Below are positions 33,756-42,122 of a stretch of 64,000 nt of DNA, piece after piece. The stretch lies in the NCBI RefSeq assembly GCF_009380135.2, contig NZ_WHUT02000001.1:186001-250000 (forward strand). The letters are read 5' to 3'. The notes beneath the pieces were generated by a model. That model was given only the letters and a program-made list of their open reading frames with translations. It ran no database searches and had not been told where the DNA came from. Both the position numbers and the translations under genes were made by a program. Each line of letters opens with the position of its first letter. Within the stretch, counting starts at the first letter, position 1. This stretch comes from Fertoeibacter niger (GTDB taxonomy: Bacteria; Pseudomonadota; Alphaproteobacteria; Rhodobacterales; Rhodobacteraceae).

Positions 33756-33981
33756 TGCCGACGGCTTCGGCGAGTGCAAGACTCGAACCCGTGAGATGTT
33801 GCTCGATCCCGGATCAGCACGCTTCGGCGCTCCCCGTAAAGCCGCTGCTGTCGATGATGATCGGGTGGTGCGGTTCCGGTATTCGGTTTCCGCGACCAAT
33901 GGTTTCGGGGGGCGGATCGAGCGTCAGTTCATCTGCATGGTCGATGACAGCGGTCCGGTTCGGAAGGTGTCAGTATACTGA
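33607..33981 (+). CDS. Single-TM hypothetical membrane protein
   Basis: The 124-residue protein has a Pro-rich N-terminus and one strong membrane helix (about residues 22-46, IVGGLIFLGIIGAVVFVAFLFVV). The exported or cytoplasmic domain reads CKTRTREMLLDPGSARFGAPRKAAAVDDDRVVRFRYSVSATNGFGGRIERQFICMV. The VRFRYSVSATNGFGG pattern recurs in small phage and island membrane proteins I have seen annotated only as hypothetical. Two Cys residues in the domain could form a disulfide. Function unknown. Confidence 0.65.
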   Translation: MTEPLPSPAQPNPQPPATAGDIVGGLIFLGIIGAVVFVAFLFVVNWFSDSADGFGECKTRTREMLLDPGSARFGAPRKAAAVDDDRVVRFRYSVSATNGFGGRIERQFICMVDDSGPVRKVSVY

Positions 33982-34019
33982 GTTCATTCCGAATGTAGAT
34001 TGTTCTGGAGGGTTCTGAC

Positions 34020-34832
34020 ATGCGTTTGACGGGCAGCAGATCATGCGGCGAATGGTTCGGGCCACTGAGATGCATTGTCCAAAGCATGACTGCTGCGGTG
34101 ATGCTCACGCTGGCGGCACCGCTAGCTTCCCACCATGCATACGCCGAGGACCGGGATTTTCCCGTATCGGCGACGATCCAGTTCGATGCAGCACGGTCCA
34201 TGCGACTAGGAGAAGGATGCCCCCACCCCGCAACGGCATCAGCGAAGCGCAAGGCTGGGACACACATCTTCACCCTCCATGGCGGCGACGTGGGGCGGTG
34301 TCCGGGGGATGGGGAGGAAAACTACGGGTCACCGTTCCGCGAACGAGTGATGATCCATGCTATCTACTACCCCAAACGCGGAAATTGGTATCGGTTCAGT
34401 GCTCTTGTCCGGTTCGACCCCGAAACCCGGAGTTCCGACAGCACTGTGCTCTTCCAGGTGCATCAGAACCGGACACCCGAATGCCGCTGCTACCCGGTCA
34501 TCATGATCTACATGATGGCCGATGGCACCCTTGAAGCCGAGACCTCATCCTACTCCGAGACCAGCTATCGCAGGCGAAAACTGGCAGGATGGACCCGTCA
34601 GGATTTCGAAAAGGGATGGGTTGAGGTCGCATTAGACGTGAGCACCGTCGAAGGCGTCCAGACGGCTAGGGTGTTTCTGGGCGGCAAACTTGTCTATGCC
34701 GAACCATCCCTCGTCTATGAAGCTGGTGCAACCCGCCCCCAGGTCGGCCTGTATCGACCAGGACCACGAAAAGGGAAGAACCCGACTGACCGGGTGTTCA
34801 TCAAAGATATGCGTGCCGCCGAGTTCCGATAG
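34020..34832 (+). CDS. Secreted polysaccharide-lyase-like (heparin lyase I-type) protein
   Basis: A long N-terminal signal region (about residues 20-42, ending HHAYAED) precedes a jelly-roll-like domain. That domain has YYPKRGNWYRFSALVRFDPETRSSDSTVLFQVHQNRTPECRCYPVIMIYMMADGTLEAE, then GWVEVALDVSTVEGVQTARVFLGGKLVYAEPSLVYEAG and GLYRPGPRKGKNPTDRVFIKDMRAAEF. This is the layout of the Polysacc_lyase/heparin lyase I-like fold. It may cleave surface polysaccharide or simply bind it. A secreted glycan enzyme is unusual cargo for a satellite-like island. The gene is alone on the plus strand. Confidence 0.75.
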   Translation: MRLTGSRSCGEWFGPLRCIVQSMTAAVMLTLAAPLASHHAYAEDRDFPVSATIQFDAARSMRLGEGCPHPATASAKRKAGTHIFTLHGGDVGRCPGDGEENYGSPFRERVMIHAIYYPKRGNWYRFSALVRFDPETRSSDSTVLFQVHQNRTPECRCYPVIMIYMMADGTLEAETSSYSETSYRRRKLAGWTRQDFEKGWVEVALDVSTVEGVQTARVFLGGKLVYAEPSLVYEAGATRPQVGLYRPGPRKGKNPTDRVFIKDMRAAEFR

Positions 34833-34989
34833 ACTCACAACCAAGCATCGGTCCTCCTGGAGTTCGAGACTTGTCAGCCGACGCCGGTCTGGCTCAAAAT
34901 CTCTCGATGGAAGTCGTTCCGCCAGAGATACTTGGCACATTCGGAGGCCAAGATCGGCTCTGTCCGAACGGGTGCCTTCTCTTGTTTCA

Positions 34990-35223
34990 TCATGGCTTTG
35001 TCTCTTGGCCGCGTTGCAACTGTTCGAGATGAGCGGGCAGTTCCAAGTCAAGCCCTGCCTCACCCGGGTGTTTCCCGGTCAGGTAGTCAACCCAGTTCAG
35101 GTGATCGGCCAAAGCGGCTGTAACAATTCCACCGAGCGATAGACCGTATCTCCGGATGTGTAACCGCACCCGATCAATGACGTCCTGATCAACATTCCGA
35201 ACTGTAATGCGTGTTGTGTTCAT
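34990..35223 (-). CDS. Ribbon-helix-helix (CopG-like) protein
   Basis: The 77-residue protein begins MNTTRITVRNVDQDVIDRVRLHIRRYGLSLGGIVTAALADHL: a beta strand followed by two helices, the RHH fold. The rest is acidic and probably an effector tail. It could be an antitoxin-like regulator, but no toxin gene is adjacent. A palindrome (35260-35271) 37 bases upstream of its start is a possible autoregulatory operator. Confidence 0.72.
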   Translation of the reverse strand: MNTTRITVRNVDQDVIDRVRLHIRRYGLSLGGIVTAALADHLNWVDYLTGKHPGEAGLDLELPAHLEQLQRGQETKP

Positions 35224-35545
35224 GCTTCCGGCTCCGCTTATGGCAATCGTATTTATGCCTGATAACTATCATTGGCAGTCAATCTTCGTGAATCTGCCAG
35301 AATACACATGCGTTTCGTGTATCACCGCCACACCGAGACGGAATGGCTGCCAAAGATCGGCAAGGTGAAATGACATGTTTCAGTAGGTCCTGAAATATGC
35401 CCGATGGATGCCAGCCGGGTCGCACTCCCTGCCACGCAATCCTACACCGTTGCCGATTCCTCGGGAAGGCTGGAGTAGAGCGTAACGGGCCACCAGATCA
35501 TTTCGTAATGTTGTTTAGTCGAGCCATAGGGAGGTAATGAACCCT
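35224..35545. other. 322-base gene-free stretch with two inverted repeats
   Basis: No credible gene is seen. It contains TGATA-AC-TATCA (35260-35271), upstream of the RHH gene, and TTTCAG-TAGGTC-CTGAAA (35378-35395). The stretch separates the 3' end of the VapE gene from the RHH gene. Confidence 0.55.
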
Positions 35546-37339
35546 TCATTCTTGATCAGAACCATTGGACGTCTTCAAGCGGTTTCGCATCGCGATGATG
35601 TTGGACGCACCCGATTTGATATGGTTCGCCAGATTCGAATCGATTGAAGGAATACTGCTCTCTTCACGAGCATAATACCGGACACCGTTGATGGTCTTTG
35701 GAACCCAGCCAAACTTCATCATGACATCCTTCACTCGACGTGTAGGCGCTCCATTGGAAGCGAAGTTGATCCCAATACGCTCACATACGGTTGCGAGGGT
35801 CGTGCGATCTACAACACCACGAAGGAAAGCCCGTATGGACTGCTCCAGTGGGTCTTCAACTGTGTAGATGTTACAGCGGTCTTCCATCAGCCTAGCTTGC
35901 TCAGAAGAGAGGCGATTGGTTTCACCAGCGCGAACCGCCGCAAGAGCTTCGGCAAAGAGTTGCTCCCGGATAGCAGTCACACCCTCAAAATCGATCTGAT
36001 CAACTTCAACTGGCATCCACCTGGAATGACCGGTGGGATCGTTCAGAACCTCGATTTCATTGGTCGTCAAAACCAAGCACACCCGACGGGGAACACGTGT
36101 CTCATCGTTGGAGTATTTCGGAGTGAACTTGTCGATGCGGGTTGACAAGAATCCTTTGATCTGGTCCCGGTCTGCCCTTCCGATACCGACGCCCTCAGCG
36201 ATCTCGATCAACCATTTGCCGCGAAGCTGGTTTCCGATGGTCACTTCATTCGAGATATCTCGAATTCTGTTGTCGTGCCAGTCATCATTTCCGGCCAGGA
36301 TTCTGCATAGACCGGATTTACCAATGTCCTGTTTTCCCAGGAGGATGAGACTTCGCTTGCAGTCGATGCCGGGGAACATAGCCCGTTCGATCATTCCGAT
36401 AAGAAACTTCCGACCAGCAATACGATTCACTTCTTCATCATCAGCACCGGCATAGTCGATCAGCCATGAATCCAACCGGGCGACACCATCGTGGGCGGGC
36501 AGGCCCTCAACATACATTTGCAATGTGTCAACCTGGTTCTCCCATCTAATGAGATCAAGAGCATCATCCACGAATTTTCGAGGGACGTTCTTCATATGAA
36601 CATTCCCCAACAGGTAATACCAGACACGAGTGGTATCCGTATGTTTCCATACAATTGGCTCAATAGCCGCACCATCGATGTCACGCAAGCGCACAGCCTC
36701 TTGGGTGAAATTATCGTAGCCGATCATACCCATCAGGGCAGGACACGTAGTGAGAGCCCGGTGACAGTTGTCGGCACTCGGAGCGGGATAGTCCCCACGC
36801 TTCTCCAATGCATGCCACCATGACTCGTCGATGACGATAGCTTCTGGTTCAACGATTGGGGCCTTATACTTGGATAGAGCAGACTCGGCCATCTCATCAT
36901 CCAGTATGACCGAGAGAGTCAGAACAAAGTCCTCGACCTTGTAGTTTCGCAGTTGATGGCCACGCTTGAACATAGTTTCTGGCGTTTCACCCCGTTGAAT
37001 ACGCTCGACAAGCCACATCAAGACGTCCAAGTCCAACCGAGGTTTACAAGTTGTGTTGGCGATTAATTCGGCATTGGATAAGTCAAGTTGGTCAATGTCC
37101 ACGACAACTCGTTGAGGCAGATCAGCCTCAATCTCGGCAGTATCATCATCACTGATTGGTTCGAACTCTGGCCTATTCGCGACAGGAGCAGGCATAGGTT
37201 CGGACTTACGGACGAGCAGAGGGTTGACAATAGTCCGATCCAACAGGGTGGTGGGCTTGGGCATTGCCACAGGGGCAGAAACATCGACCGCCATAATGGC
37301 GGCTCTCATGGATGCGAGTGATAGACGATTTGCAGGCAT
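35546..37339 (-). CDS. VapE-like replication ATPase/primase-helicase
   Basis: The 597-residue protein has a helicase superfamily 3-like C-terminal half. Walker A is LILLGKQDIGKSGLCRIL (about residue 335), followed by IRDISNEVTIGNQLRGKWLIEIAEGVGIGRADRDQIKGFLSTRIDKFTPKYSNDETRVPRRVCLVLTTNEIEVLNDPTGHSRWMPV. This is the signature of virulence-associated E (VapE) proteins, found in phage satellites and plasmids. In PICI-type islands VapE-like proteins drive replication after excision. The N-terminal half (residues 1-290) is acidic and Pro-rich with no obvious primase motif. The adjacent upstream gap has iteron-like repeats that could be its origin. Confidence 0.87.
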   Translation of the reverse strand: MPANRLSLASMRAAIMAVDVSAPVAMPKPTTLLDRTIVNPLLVRKSEPMPAPVANRPEFEPISDDDTAEIEADLPQRVVVDIDQLDLSNAELIANTTCKPRLDLDVLMWLVERIQRGETPETMFKRGHQLRNYKVEDFVLTLSVILDDEMAESALSKYKAPIVEPEAIVIDESWWHALEKRGDYPAPSADNCHRALTTCPALMGMIGYDNFTQEAVRLRDIDGAAIEPIVWKHTDTTRVWYYLLGNVHMKNVPRKFVDDALDLIRWENQVDTLQMYVEGLPAHDGVARLDSWLIDYAGADDEEVNRIAGRKFLIGMIERAMFPGIDCKRSLILLGKQDIGKSGLCRILAGNDDWHDNRIRDISNEVTIGNQLRGKWLIEIAEGVGIGRADRDQIKGFLSTRIDKFTPKYSNDETRVPRRVCLVLTTNEIEVLNDPTGHSRWMPVEVDQIDFEGVTAIREQLFAEALAAVRAGETNRLSSEQARLMEDRCNIYTVEDPLEQSIRAFLRGVVDRTTLATVCERIGINFASNGAPTRRVKDVMMKFGWVPKTINGVRYYAREESSIPSIDSNLANHIKSGASNIIAMRNRLKTSNGSDQE

Positions 37340-37486
37340 AGCGATATTCTCCGGTTATCCCTGGTGGAGGGATTGTGTTTCTTGGAGAGTCGCCCTAAAT
37401 ACAGATTGTGAAACTTTGGATTTAAGGTTGTCTCTCGTGGGCAGTCTTGGGGGGTCACTATGGTAAACCCGTGTGACCCCCGTTCT

Positions 37487-37684
37487 TCAAGGTTTAACTT
37501 CTGGACGTAGGGCTTTCAGTTCAGAAACGAGGTTCAGGATCAGTTCTCGTTCCTCCGGGAGCAGCCAGACCTTCGCTAGTCTGTATCCCTGAGACTTCTT
37601 CTGTTTGGTCCATTCAGCAACACGTTCTGATGCAAGGCTCTTTGATTTACCAAGGTTGCAGGTATCAATTATGTTGGGTGGCAT
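37487..37684 (-). CDS. Small hypothetical protein upstream of vapE
   Basis: The 65-residue basic, helical product (MPPNIIDTCNLGKSKSLASERVAEWTKQKKSQGYRLAKVWLLPEERELILNLVSELKAL) is not a named family. Its position directly upstream of the VapE gene on the same strand, 147 bases away, suggests a replication or regulatory accessory such as a small DNA-binding protein. A TTTGAGGAAAG-like purine-rich stretch precedes the start. Confidence 0.5.
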   Translation of the reverse strand: MPPNIIDTCNLGKSKSLASERVAEWTKQKKSQGYRLAKVWLLPEERELILNLVSELKALRPEVKP

Positions 37685-38509
37685 TGGCTAGGTCCTTTCT
37701 TGTCTCTGGTATTTAGGTAAGACCTACGGAAAGGGAATAGCGATTCTTCTGGATTGGCAGATTTTCTCCCTGAACCTTCATGGCCCCCCGAGAAACCGCC
37801 CTCAGTGCCTAATTGAGTGCGTAACTGGGCGTGCAATCGACAGACACCTATCTTGTTGAATTTTTTATAATAATACGATTCCCTGGAAGATTCTTTGCGC
37901 GGGTGCGCAACTTTTCGTCAGAAAGTATTCGATAGAAATATTCTAGACGGCATCGATGCGAGCGATGGCATCGTGCGTTGTGATGTGGTTTAGTTCAATC
38001 GTGTAGTTTCATCAGTGAGTTGAGCTATTAAGCACCTAGATCATGTTTTGTGAAAGAATATCAGTAGCTTACAGGGGTGCGCAATCGGGTGAATAACTGA
38101 CGCAACGGACTGTTTTCTCAATTTAATCAATAGGTTGATTGGGTGGACAACGGATATGATCGACAAGGCTCGCCCGCCATCGCATTGAGCCAGCACGGCA
38201 GTTCGATGGAGTTCGAAGTTCGTTAATGACGAACGAAACGAAAGTTGGTGAAATCAACCATGGTGCTTCATATTTCCATAGTTGCCGACCAGGCGTTTGC
38301 GTCGTGCATGACCGGCACCGCCGTTGGGGCAGTTCCAAACTACTGGAGTTCGTGTTGGGCGATGCGACGTTTCCGGTATCGATTGTCCCATTTGAGTATA
38401 CTCGTGCAGGACAGCCACATCTGGCCGAAAAGTGTCCGAAATAACTTCACGAATCATTTATCGGACGGTATGCAGATACGGGACAGTCAATTCGGACGCT
38501 GGAGGGGAT
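37685..38509. other. 825-base AT-rich gene-free region, candidate replication origin of the island
   Basis: No convincing gene is present; the open frames here have unlikely composition. It holds four same-direction decamers: GAGTGCGTAA (37815-37824), GGGCGTGCAA (37827-37836), GGGTGCGCAA (37911-37920) and GGGTGCGCAA (38075-38084). An AT-rich run lies at 37858-37875. An AATCAA-TAGG-TTGATT palindrome (38125-38140) and, near the right edge, a res-like site follow. Location beside vapE fits an origin. Confidence 0.5.
38433..38468. promoter_or_regulatory. Candidate res subsite of the serine recombinase
   Basis: TGTCCGAAATAA (38433-38444) and TTTATCGGACGG (38457-38468) form an imperfect inverted repeat. 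They resemble the TGTCCGATAA-type half-sites bound by Tn3-family resolvases. It lies 42 bases upstream of the recombinase start, with a further related GGACAGTCAATTCGGAC at 38481-38497. Confidence 0.55.
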
Positions 38510-39085
38510 ATGGGGGAACTCATCGGATACGCTCGGGTGTCATCCCGATCCCAATCGCTCCACGTGCAGGTGGCGGCGTTGCTCGGTGCAGGGGTCAGCC
38601 AAGAACACCTTTACGCCGAGAAGGTGTCCGGTCGATCCACTGAGGGGCGTGCCGCGTTGGAGGACTTGCTCTGCCGGGGCATCCGTCGGAACGACACACT
38701 TGTCTGCACCCGTTTGGATCGTCTGGCCCGTTCTACCCGCGACCTCCTCCAGATCGCCAAGACGCTGGAAGACAAGGGTGTGAACCTCCGAGTCATCGAT
38801 CAACCCATCGACACGTCAACAGCCGCCGGTAAGCTATTTTTCACGATCCTGGGAGCCTATGCCGAGTTTGAGGCTTCCATAAGGGCAGATCGGCAAAAAA
38901 GTGGGATCGATGCCGTGAAAGGCCGACCGGACAGTCCGTTCAAAGGGCGTCCGGCATCGATCAATGGAAATCGCATCATGGAATTGCACGCCGCAGGGGT
39001 CTCGCCCACCCGTATCGCACGAGACCTCAAGGTCGCGCGCTCCTCTGTGTATCGGTATTTAGCTGGGGTGGCATCGAACGGCTGA
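38510..39085 (+). CDS. Serine recombinase (resolvase/invertase)
   Basis: The 191-residue protein starts MGELIGYARVSSRSQSLHVQVAAL; the catalytic Ser is Ser11 in YARVSS. KVSGRSTEGRAALEDLL, DTLVCTRLDRLARSTRDLL (with the conserved Arg residues) and LFFTILGAYAEFEASIRADRQKSGI are typical. The C-terminal helix-turn-helix reads GVSPTRIARDLKVARSSVYRYL. The GGAGGGG ribosome-binding site and the conserved start favour ATG 38510 over a longer frame. It may resolve island multimers, or be a remnant of a Tn3-type insertion. Confidence 0.92.
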   Translation: MGELIGYARVSSRSQSLHVQVAALLGAGVSQEHLYAEKVSGRSTEGRAALEDLLCRGIRRNDTLVCTRLDRLARSTRDLLQIAKTLEDKGVNLRVIDQPIDTSTAAGKLFFTILGAYAEFEASIRADRQKSGIDAVKGRPDSPFKGRPASINGNRIMELHAAGVSPTRIARDLKVARSSVYRYLAGVASNG

Positions 39086-39192
39086 TGTTCATACCCGTCG
39101 GTCGGCAATCCGCATCCGTGCTGATCGAGCGATGGCCGAGGCGGTGTTGACGAAATTGGCGATGTGACCCTGGATCAGGTGACGGGATAAGC

Positions 39193-41100
39193 TCACTTCC
39201 CCAATCCGGTCCGATTTACAAACAAGGTCTCAACATGTTCCCAGTGGGTGATCAGCGGGGCCAGTGCCAAGTGCAAGATCATCCAGACCCCATAGACCAT
39301 GTTATGGTCCCAGAATTCTCCAGCAGGAATCTTCCCATGTGCCACTTGGTTCCGAAGCCCAGGGCCGCCCGCGAATAGAAACAGAAGGTCTATCTCATGG
39401 GCGTATCGTGGAGGAAGAATCTCATCAATTTTTGATCTCCAGGCTCCGTTTGGGTTCAATAGAATGGACAATGAAGCTTCGGTCTGGATTCCAAAATCAT
39501 CCGTTACGGACGTCTCGATTCCCTTCAAGAGTAGCAGGTGCCGCAACGAGTTCTCCAACTGCGGCATTAGAACACTCGCGGCTTCGATATCTTCTCCAGC
39601 CAAAAAATGAAACATCCCCCGCGCAAAAATATGCACATGGCCTGGTGGTATGAAGGGACTATTCTCCAGCACCGCAATGAGTTCATCCATCGACACTGGG
39701 TGCTCGTCGGCAATGGTCCTTCTAATTGGGTTTATTGCGCCCGCAACTGCAAGTTGACGCGCAATGTTCCGGTGGAAGCACATCATGTATCTGGTGTGGT
39801 GTTCACTCTCCTCGGGTGTTCCGCCCGAACCTGGAGACCTGAATACGACATGACCTTGGTAGTCGTAGACCTGCATAGGCATCATGCCTTGCAAGGGGTG
39901 GCTGCTGATGTGTTCTACCGCAGTCTTTCGAATGACTGCTGGCGTGGGCGGCTTGTCACATTTTGCCAGAGCTAGAATCGCCTTCGGCAACGAATGCCCA
40001 CGAACGGTGGCCAATGCGTGCTCTACTATTTCCGTTAAGTCGATTTCATGGGAGAACTCTCCCATTTCCTCACGAATGGTCGGTTGGATCGCACGGAGCT
40101 TGGCCTCCAATTCGGCTCGACGCGCACCAGTCCCACGAATTCCTCGGAGAGAGGTGATGGCGTCATGAAGAAATGATGACTGCAACATTGCCGACCCAAC
40201 CGACTGATCGGACTTTTGAACCAAACACTCAGCGGCTGATGTGTTGCAACGGTCGGATTCAGTTTGGTTCCGTTGGATACGGTGGGCACGGGCCGCAATC
40301 TTCCATAAGTCCATCCTCTGATCAGGTTGTTCGGCCAGGGATAGGTGGTTTGCCAGTTGCTCTGCCGATTGTGCTATCTGGTCCACAGCAGAAATCTTGT
40401 GGTCAAGGTCGAGATGGGCGATCCGACAGAAGTCACCCGGTTGAACCCTGTCGTATGCGGCTTGCACCAACGATCCGACCAAAGACCTAAGGTTGTCGGA
40501 TGACGCCAATGACCATTTGGTTGCATGAGAGATTGAAGCGGCTCTGACGAGGAGCATTACCGATTGCATACTCCATGGGGACTCGTTCCCATGCGCTTGA
40601 GTAGCAGTCCCGTCGCGAACAGATATCACGCATTCACAGTAGGATTGGATAGCTAGTTCGGCCATATCCATCCGCCGACGCTGCAAAAACCACACCACAT
40701 CAGCGATGCGGGCGCGCAATCCAAGGTTCATTACACTGGGCGCAACTTGCCAAAGTTCGGTGATCTGTTCGACCATCATGTCGGTCGGGACCAGGGACCG
40801 ACGGTCCCCGAAAACCATCTTGGGCCTAAACGGCTCAGTTCGATTGTCCGGATCGAAATGATAGTTGGTCAGTGCGGCGAGCAAGGCGAAGGCAGGTCTA
40901 TCATCTGGCCCAGCCACAGCATGCATCTCATTGAGACATTGATTGATGTCAAAGCATGCGACTGACCCAACTTCATTCAACAAAGCGTTGAACCCACAAT
41001 CCAGTATCGCCTGAGCCGGAACTATGAAGTCTACACCAGCATTTATCGTTCTTGTTGGTTCTACTTTAGCTGGTTCCGACTGGTCGTCAGGTTGTCTCAA
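39193..41100 (-). CDS. DUF4209-like protein with C-terminal HEPN-type motif
   Basis: This large, mostly helical protein (635 residues) ends with a domain reading LMPQLENSLRHLLLLKGIETSVTDDFGIQTEASLSILL, then DLLFLFAGGPGLRNQVAHGKIPAGEF. The Arg583-Asn584-x3-His588 motif is the R-N-x3-H signature of HEPN-type RNases, and the domain resembles DUF4209. The N-terminal ~450 residues are unfamiliar, with TPR-like helical character. It overlaps the DUF2188 gene upstream by 4 bases, implying coupled translation. A defence or toxin role is inferred from the motif and the surrounding defence cluster. Confidence 0.7.
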   Translation of the reverse strand: MRQPDDQSEPAKVEPTRTINAGVDFIVPAQAILDCGFNALLNEVGSVACFDINQCLNEMHAVAGPDDRPAFALLAALTNYHFDPDNRTEPFRPKMVFGDRRSLVPTDMMVEQITELWQVAPSVMNLGLRARIADVVWFLQRRRMDMAELAIQSYCECVISVRDGTATQAHGNESPWSMQSVMLLVRAASISHATKWSLASSDNLRSLVGSLVQAAYDRVQPGDFCRIAHLDLDHKISAVDQIAQSAEQLANHLSLAEQPDQRMDLWKIAARAHRIQRNQTESDRCNTSAAECLVQKSDQSVGSAMLQSSFLHDAITSLRGIRGTGARRAELEAKLRAIQPTIREEMGEFSHEIDLTEIVEHALATVRGHSLPKAILALAKCDKPPTPAVIRKTAVEHISSHPLQGMMPMQVYDYQGHVVFRSPGSGGTPEESEHHTRYMMCFHRNIARQLAVAGAINPIRRTIADEHPVSMDELIAVLENSPFIPPGHVHIFARGMFHFLAGEDIEAASVLMPQLENSLRHLLLLKGIETSVTDDFGIQTEASLSILLNPNGAWRSKIDEILPPRYAHEIDLLFLFAGGPGLRNQVAHGKIPAGEFWDHNMVYGVWMILHLALAPLITHWEHVETLFVNRTGLGK

Positions 41101-41345
41101 TGTTCTTTGTCCTTCGGTGGCACTGGGTCGTTTCCTGGAGCGATGGTGTCTTTGCTGCGGATGCGTCCATCGACACCTTTAGTTGTCAACTCACCGCCCC
41201 CCTGGTTGGTCAACATCGCCCGTGCTGCCGCCTCTGCCGCCTTCTGGGTGCCATGAACGCTTGATGCCTTCGATGCGTCGTTTCTCTTGTTGGCCCAAGA
41301 GCCGTCATCACGTCGGTATACCATCCTGTCTCGGTCCTTGCTCAT
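41097..41345 (-). CDS. DUF2188 domain protein
   Basis: The 82-residue protein RDRMVYRRDDGSWANKRNDASKASSVHGTQKAAEAAARAMLTNQGGGELTTKGVDGRIRSKDTIAPGNDP matches the small DUF2188 fold (strand-helix-strand with the GGELTxxGxDGRIRxKDT pattern). Its function is unknown; family members often neighbour larger genes in mobile DNA. Its stop overlaps the start of the DUF4209-like gene, so the two may form a protein pair. It is divergent from the gene at 41439. Confidence 0.8.
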   Translation of the reverse strand: MSKDRDRMVYRRDDGSWANKRNDASKASSVHGTQKAAEAAARAMLTNQGGGELTTKGVDGRIRSKDTIAPGNDPVPPKDKEH

Positions 41346-41438
41346 CTATCGTCCTTTCCGTCTAGAATCGGTCACGCAAGGCTTGATAACGCAAAAAAAC
41401 TGTGAGATAAACCGGTTAACGCCGCCTTGAGGTAGAAT

Positions 41439-42098
41439 GTGACCGACCCAATCCGCCAGATCATCGAAGCTATCCCCCGAGAGTTCTTTCGGTCCCTGAC
41501 TGAGAACATGGATGCTGCGTTCGTCCGTGCTGACACGATGGCCAAGAAAAGTTTTTCCGAGCCGGAACGTGTAGCCATGAGCGGCCAGCTTCGTCACGCA
41601 TTCTGTGAGGATGCGGTGCGGAACGCGGCTTCTGCCGGTGGAATCCATGCAGTGGCGGGCTTCACTGAGCCCGCTGGGGCGAGATTCAGTTTCGTCTCAT
41701 ATCGCGGGATCAACTTGATCAGAAGCAACATCCAGAGCCACTGCGGGACGCCCCGTCCATCTCGGTTTCGTCGGCAATTTGCTGCCATGAACGCCTGGTT
41801 GCGGCCCGTGCAGACTGATTTGTTCAAGGCCGTGCAGCCGCCTCCGTCCGACAAGCTGTGCGGTATCATTGTTGCGACCATCAACCGCCACGGAGATCAG
41901 TCGCTACCTGCTTTCGTCGGTCTCGGAGTCCCGTTTCCTGACCTCTCAGGCTGGCTTGCATTCGAGCCGATCCATCAGGTAATGGCCCGCTATCAAGGTT
42001 TCGACGCAGAGCAAGATGTCGGGTTTGGCCCGGTTGTAACTGTTGCCGACAAGGCGGTTCCGAGACTGAAACGCAAGAACGATAAGTCCGAACGATAA
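41439..42098 (+). CDS. Hypothetical protein paired with XRE-ImmA/IrrE gene
   Basis: The 219-residue product (GTG start; TTGAGGTAG upstream) reads TDPIRQIIEAIPREFFRSLTENMDAAFVRADTMAKKSFSEPERVAMSGQLRHAFCEDAVRNAASAGG, and later FVSYRGINLIRSNIQSH and GIIVATINRHGDQSLPAFVGLGVPFPDLSGWLAFEPI. No family is recognised. Only 24 bases separate it from the XRE-ImmA gene on the same strand, so it may be the toxin or partner of that gene. The partner relationship is inferred from spacing only. Confidence 0.6.
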   Translation: MTDPIRQIIEAIPREFFRSLTENMDAAFVRADTMAKKSFSEPERVAMSGQLRHAFCEDAVRNAASAGGIHAVAGFTEPAGARFSFVSYRGINLIRSNIQSHCGTPRPSRFRRQFAAMNAWLRPVQTDLFKAVQPPPSDKLCGIIVATINRHGDQSLPAFVGLGVPFPDLSGWLAFEPIHQVMARYQGFDAEQDVGFGPVVTVADKAVPRLKRKNDKSER

Positions 42099-42122
42099 TC
42101 GGACTTACGACAGGGGGGCTCT

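Noticed and set aside
33396-33981. Frameshifted single gene spanning 33417-33981
   Set aside because: The second frame has its own start and a complete membrane protein, so two overlapping or adjacent genes are more likely. The 3' part of the first frame remains doubtful.
38123-38338. Short open frames in the 37685-38509 gap
   Set aside because: They lack ribosome-binding sites, have unlikely composition, and overlap each other on both strands.
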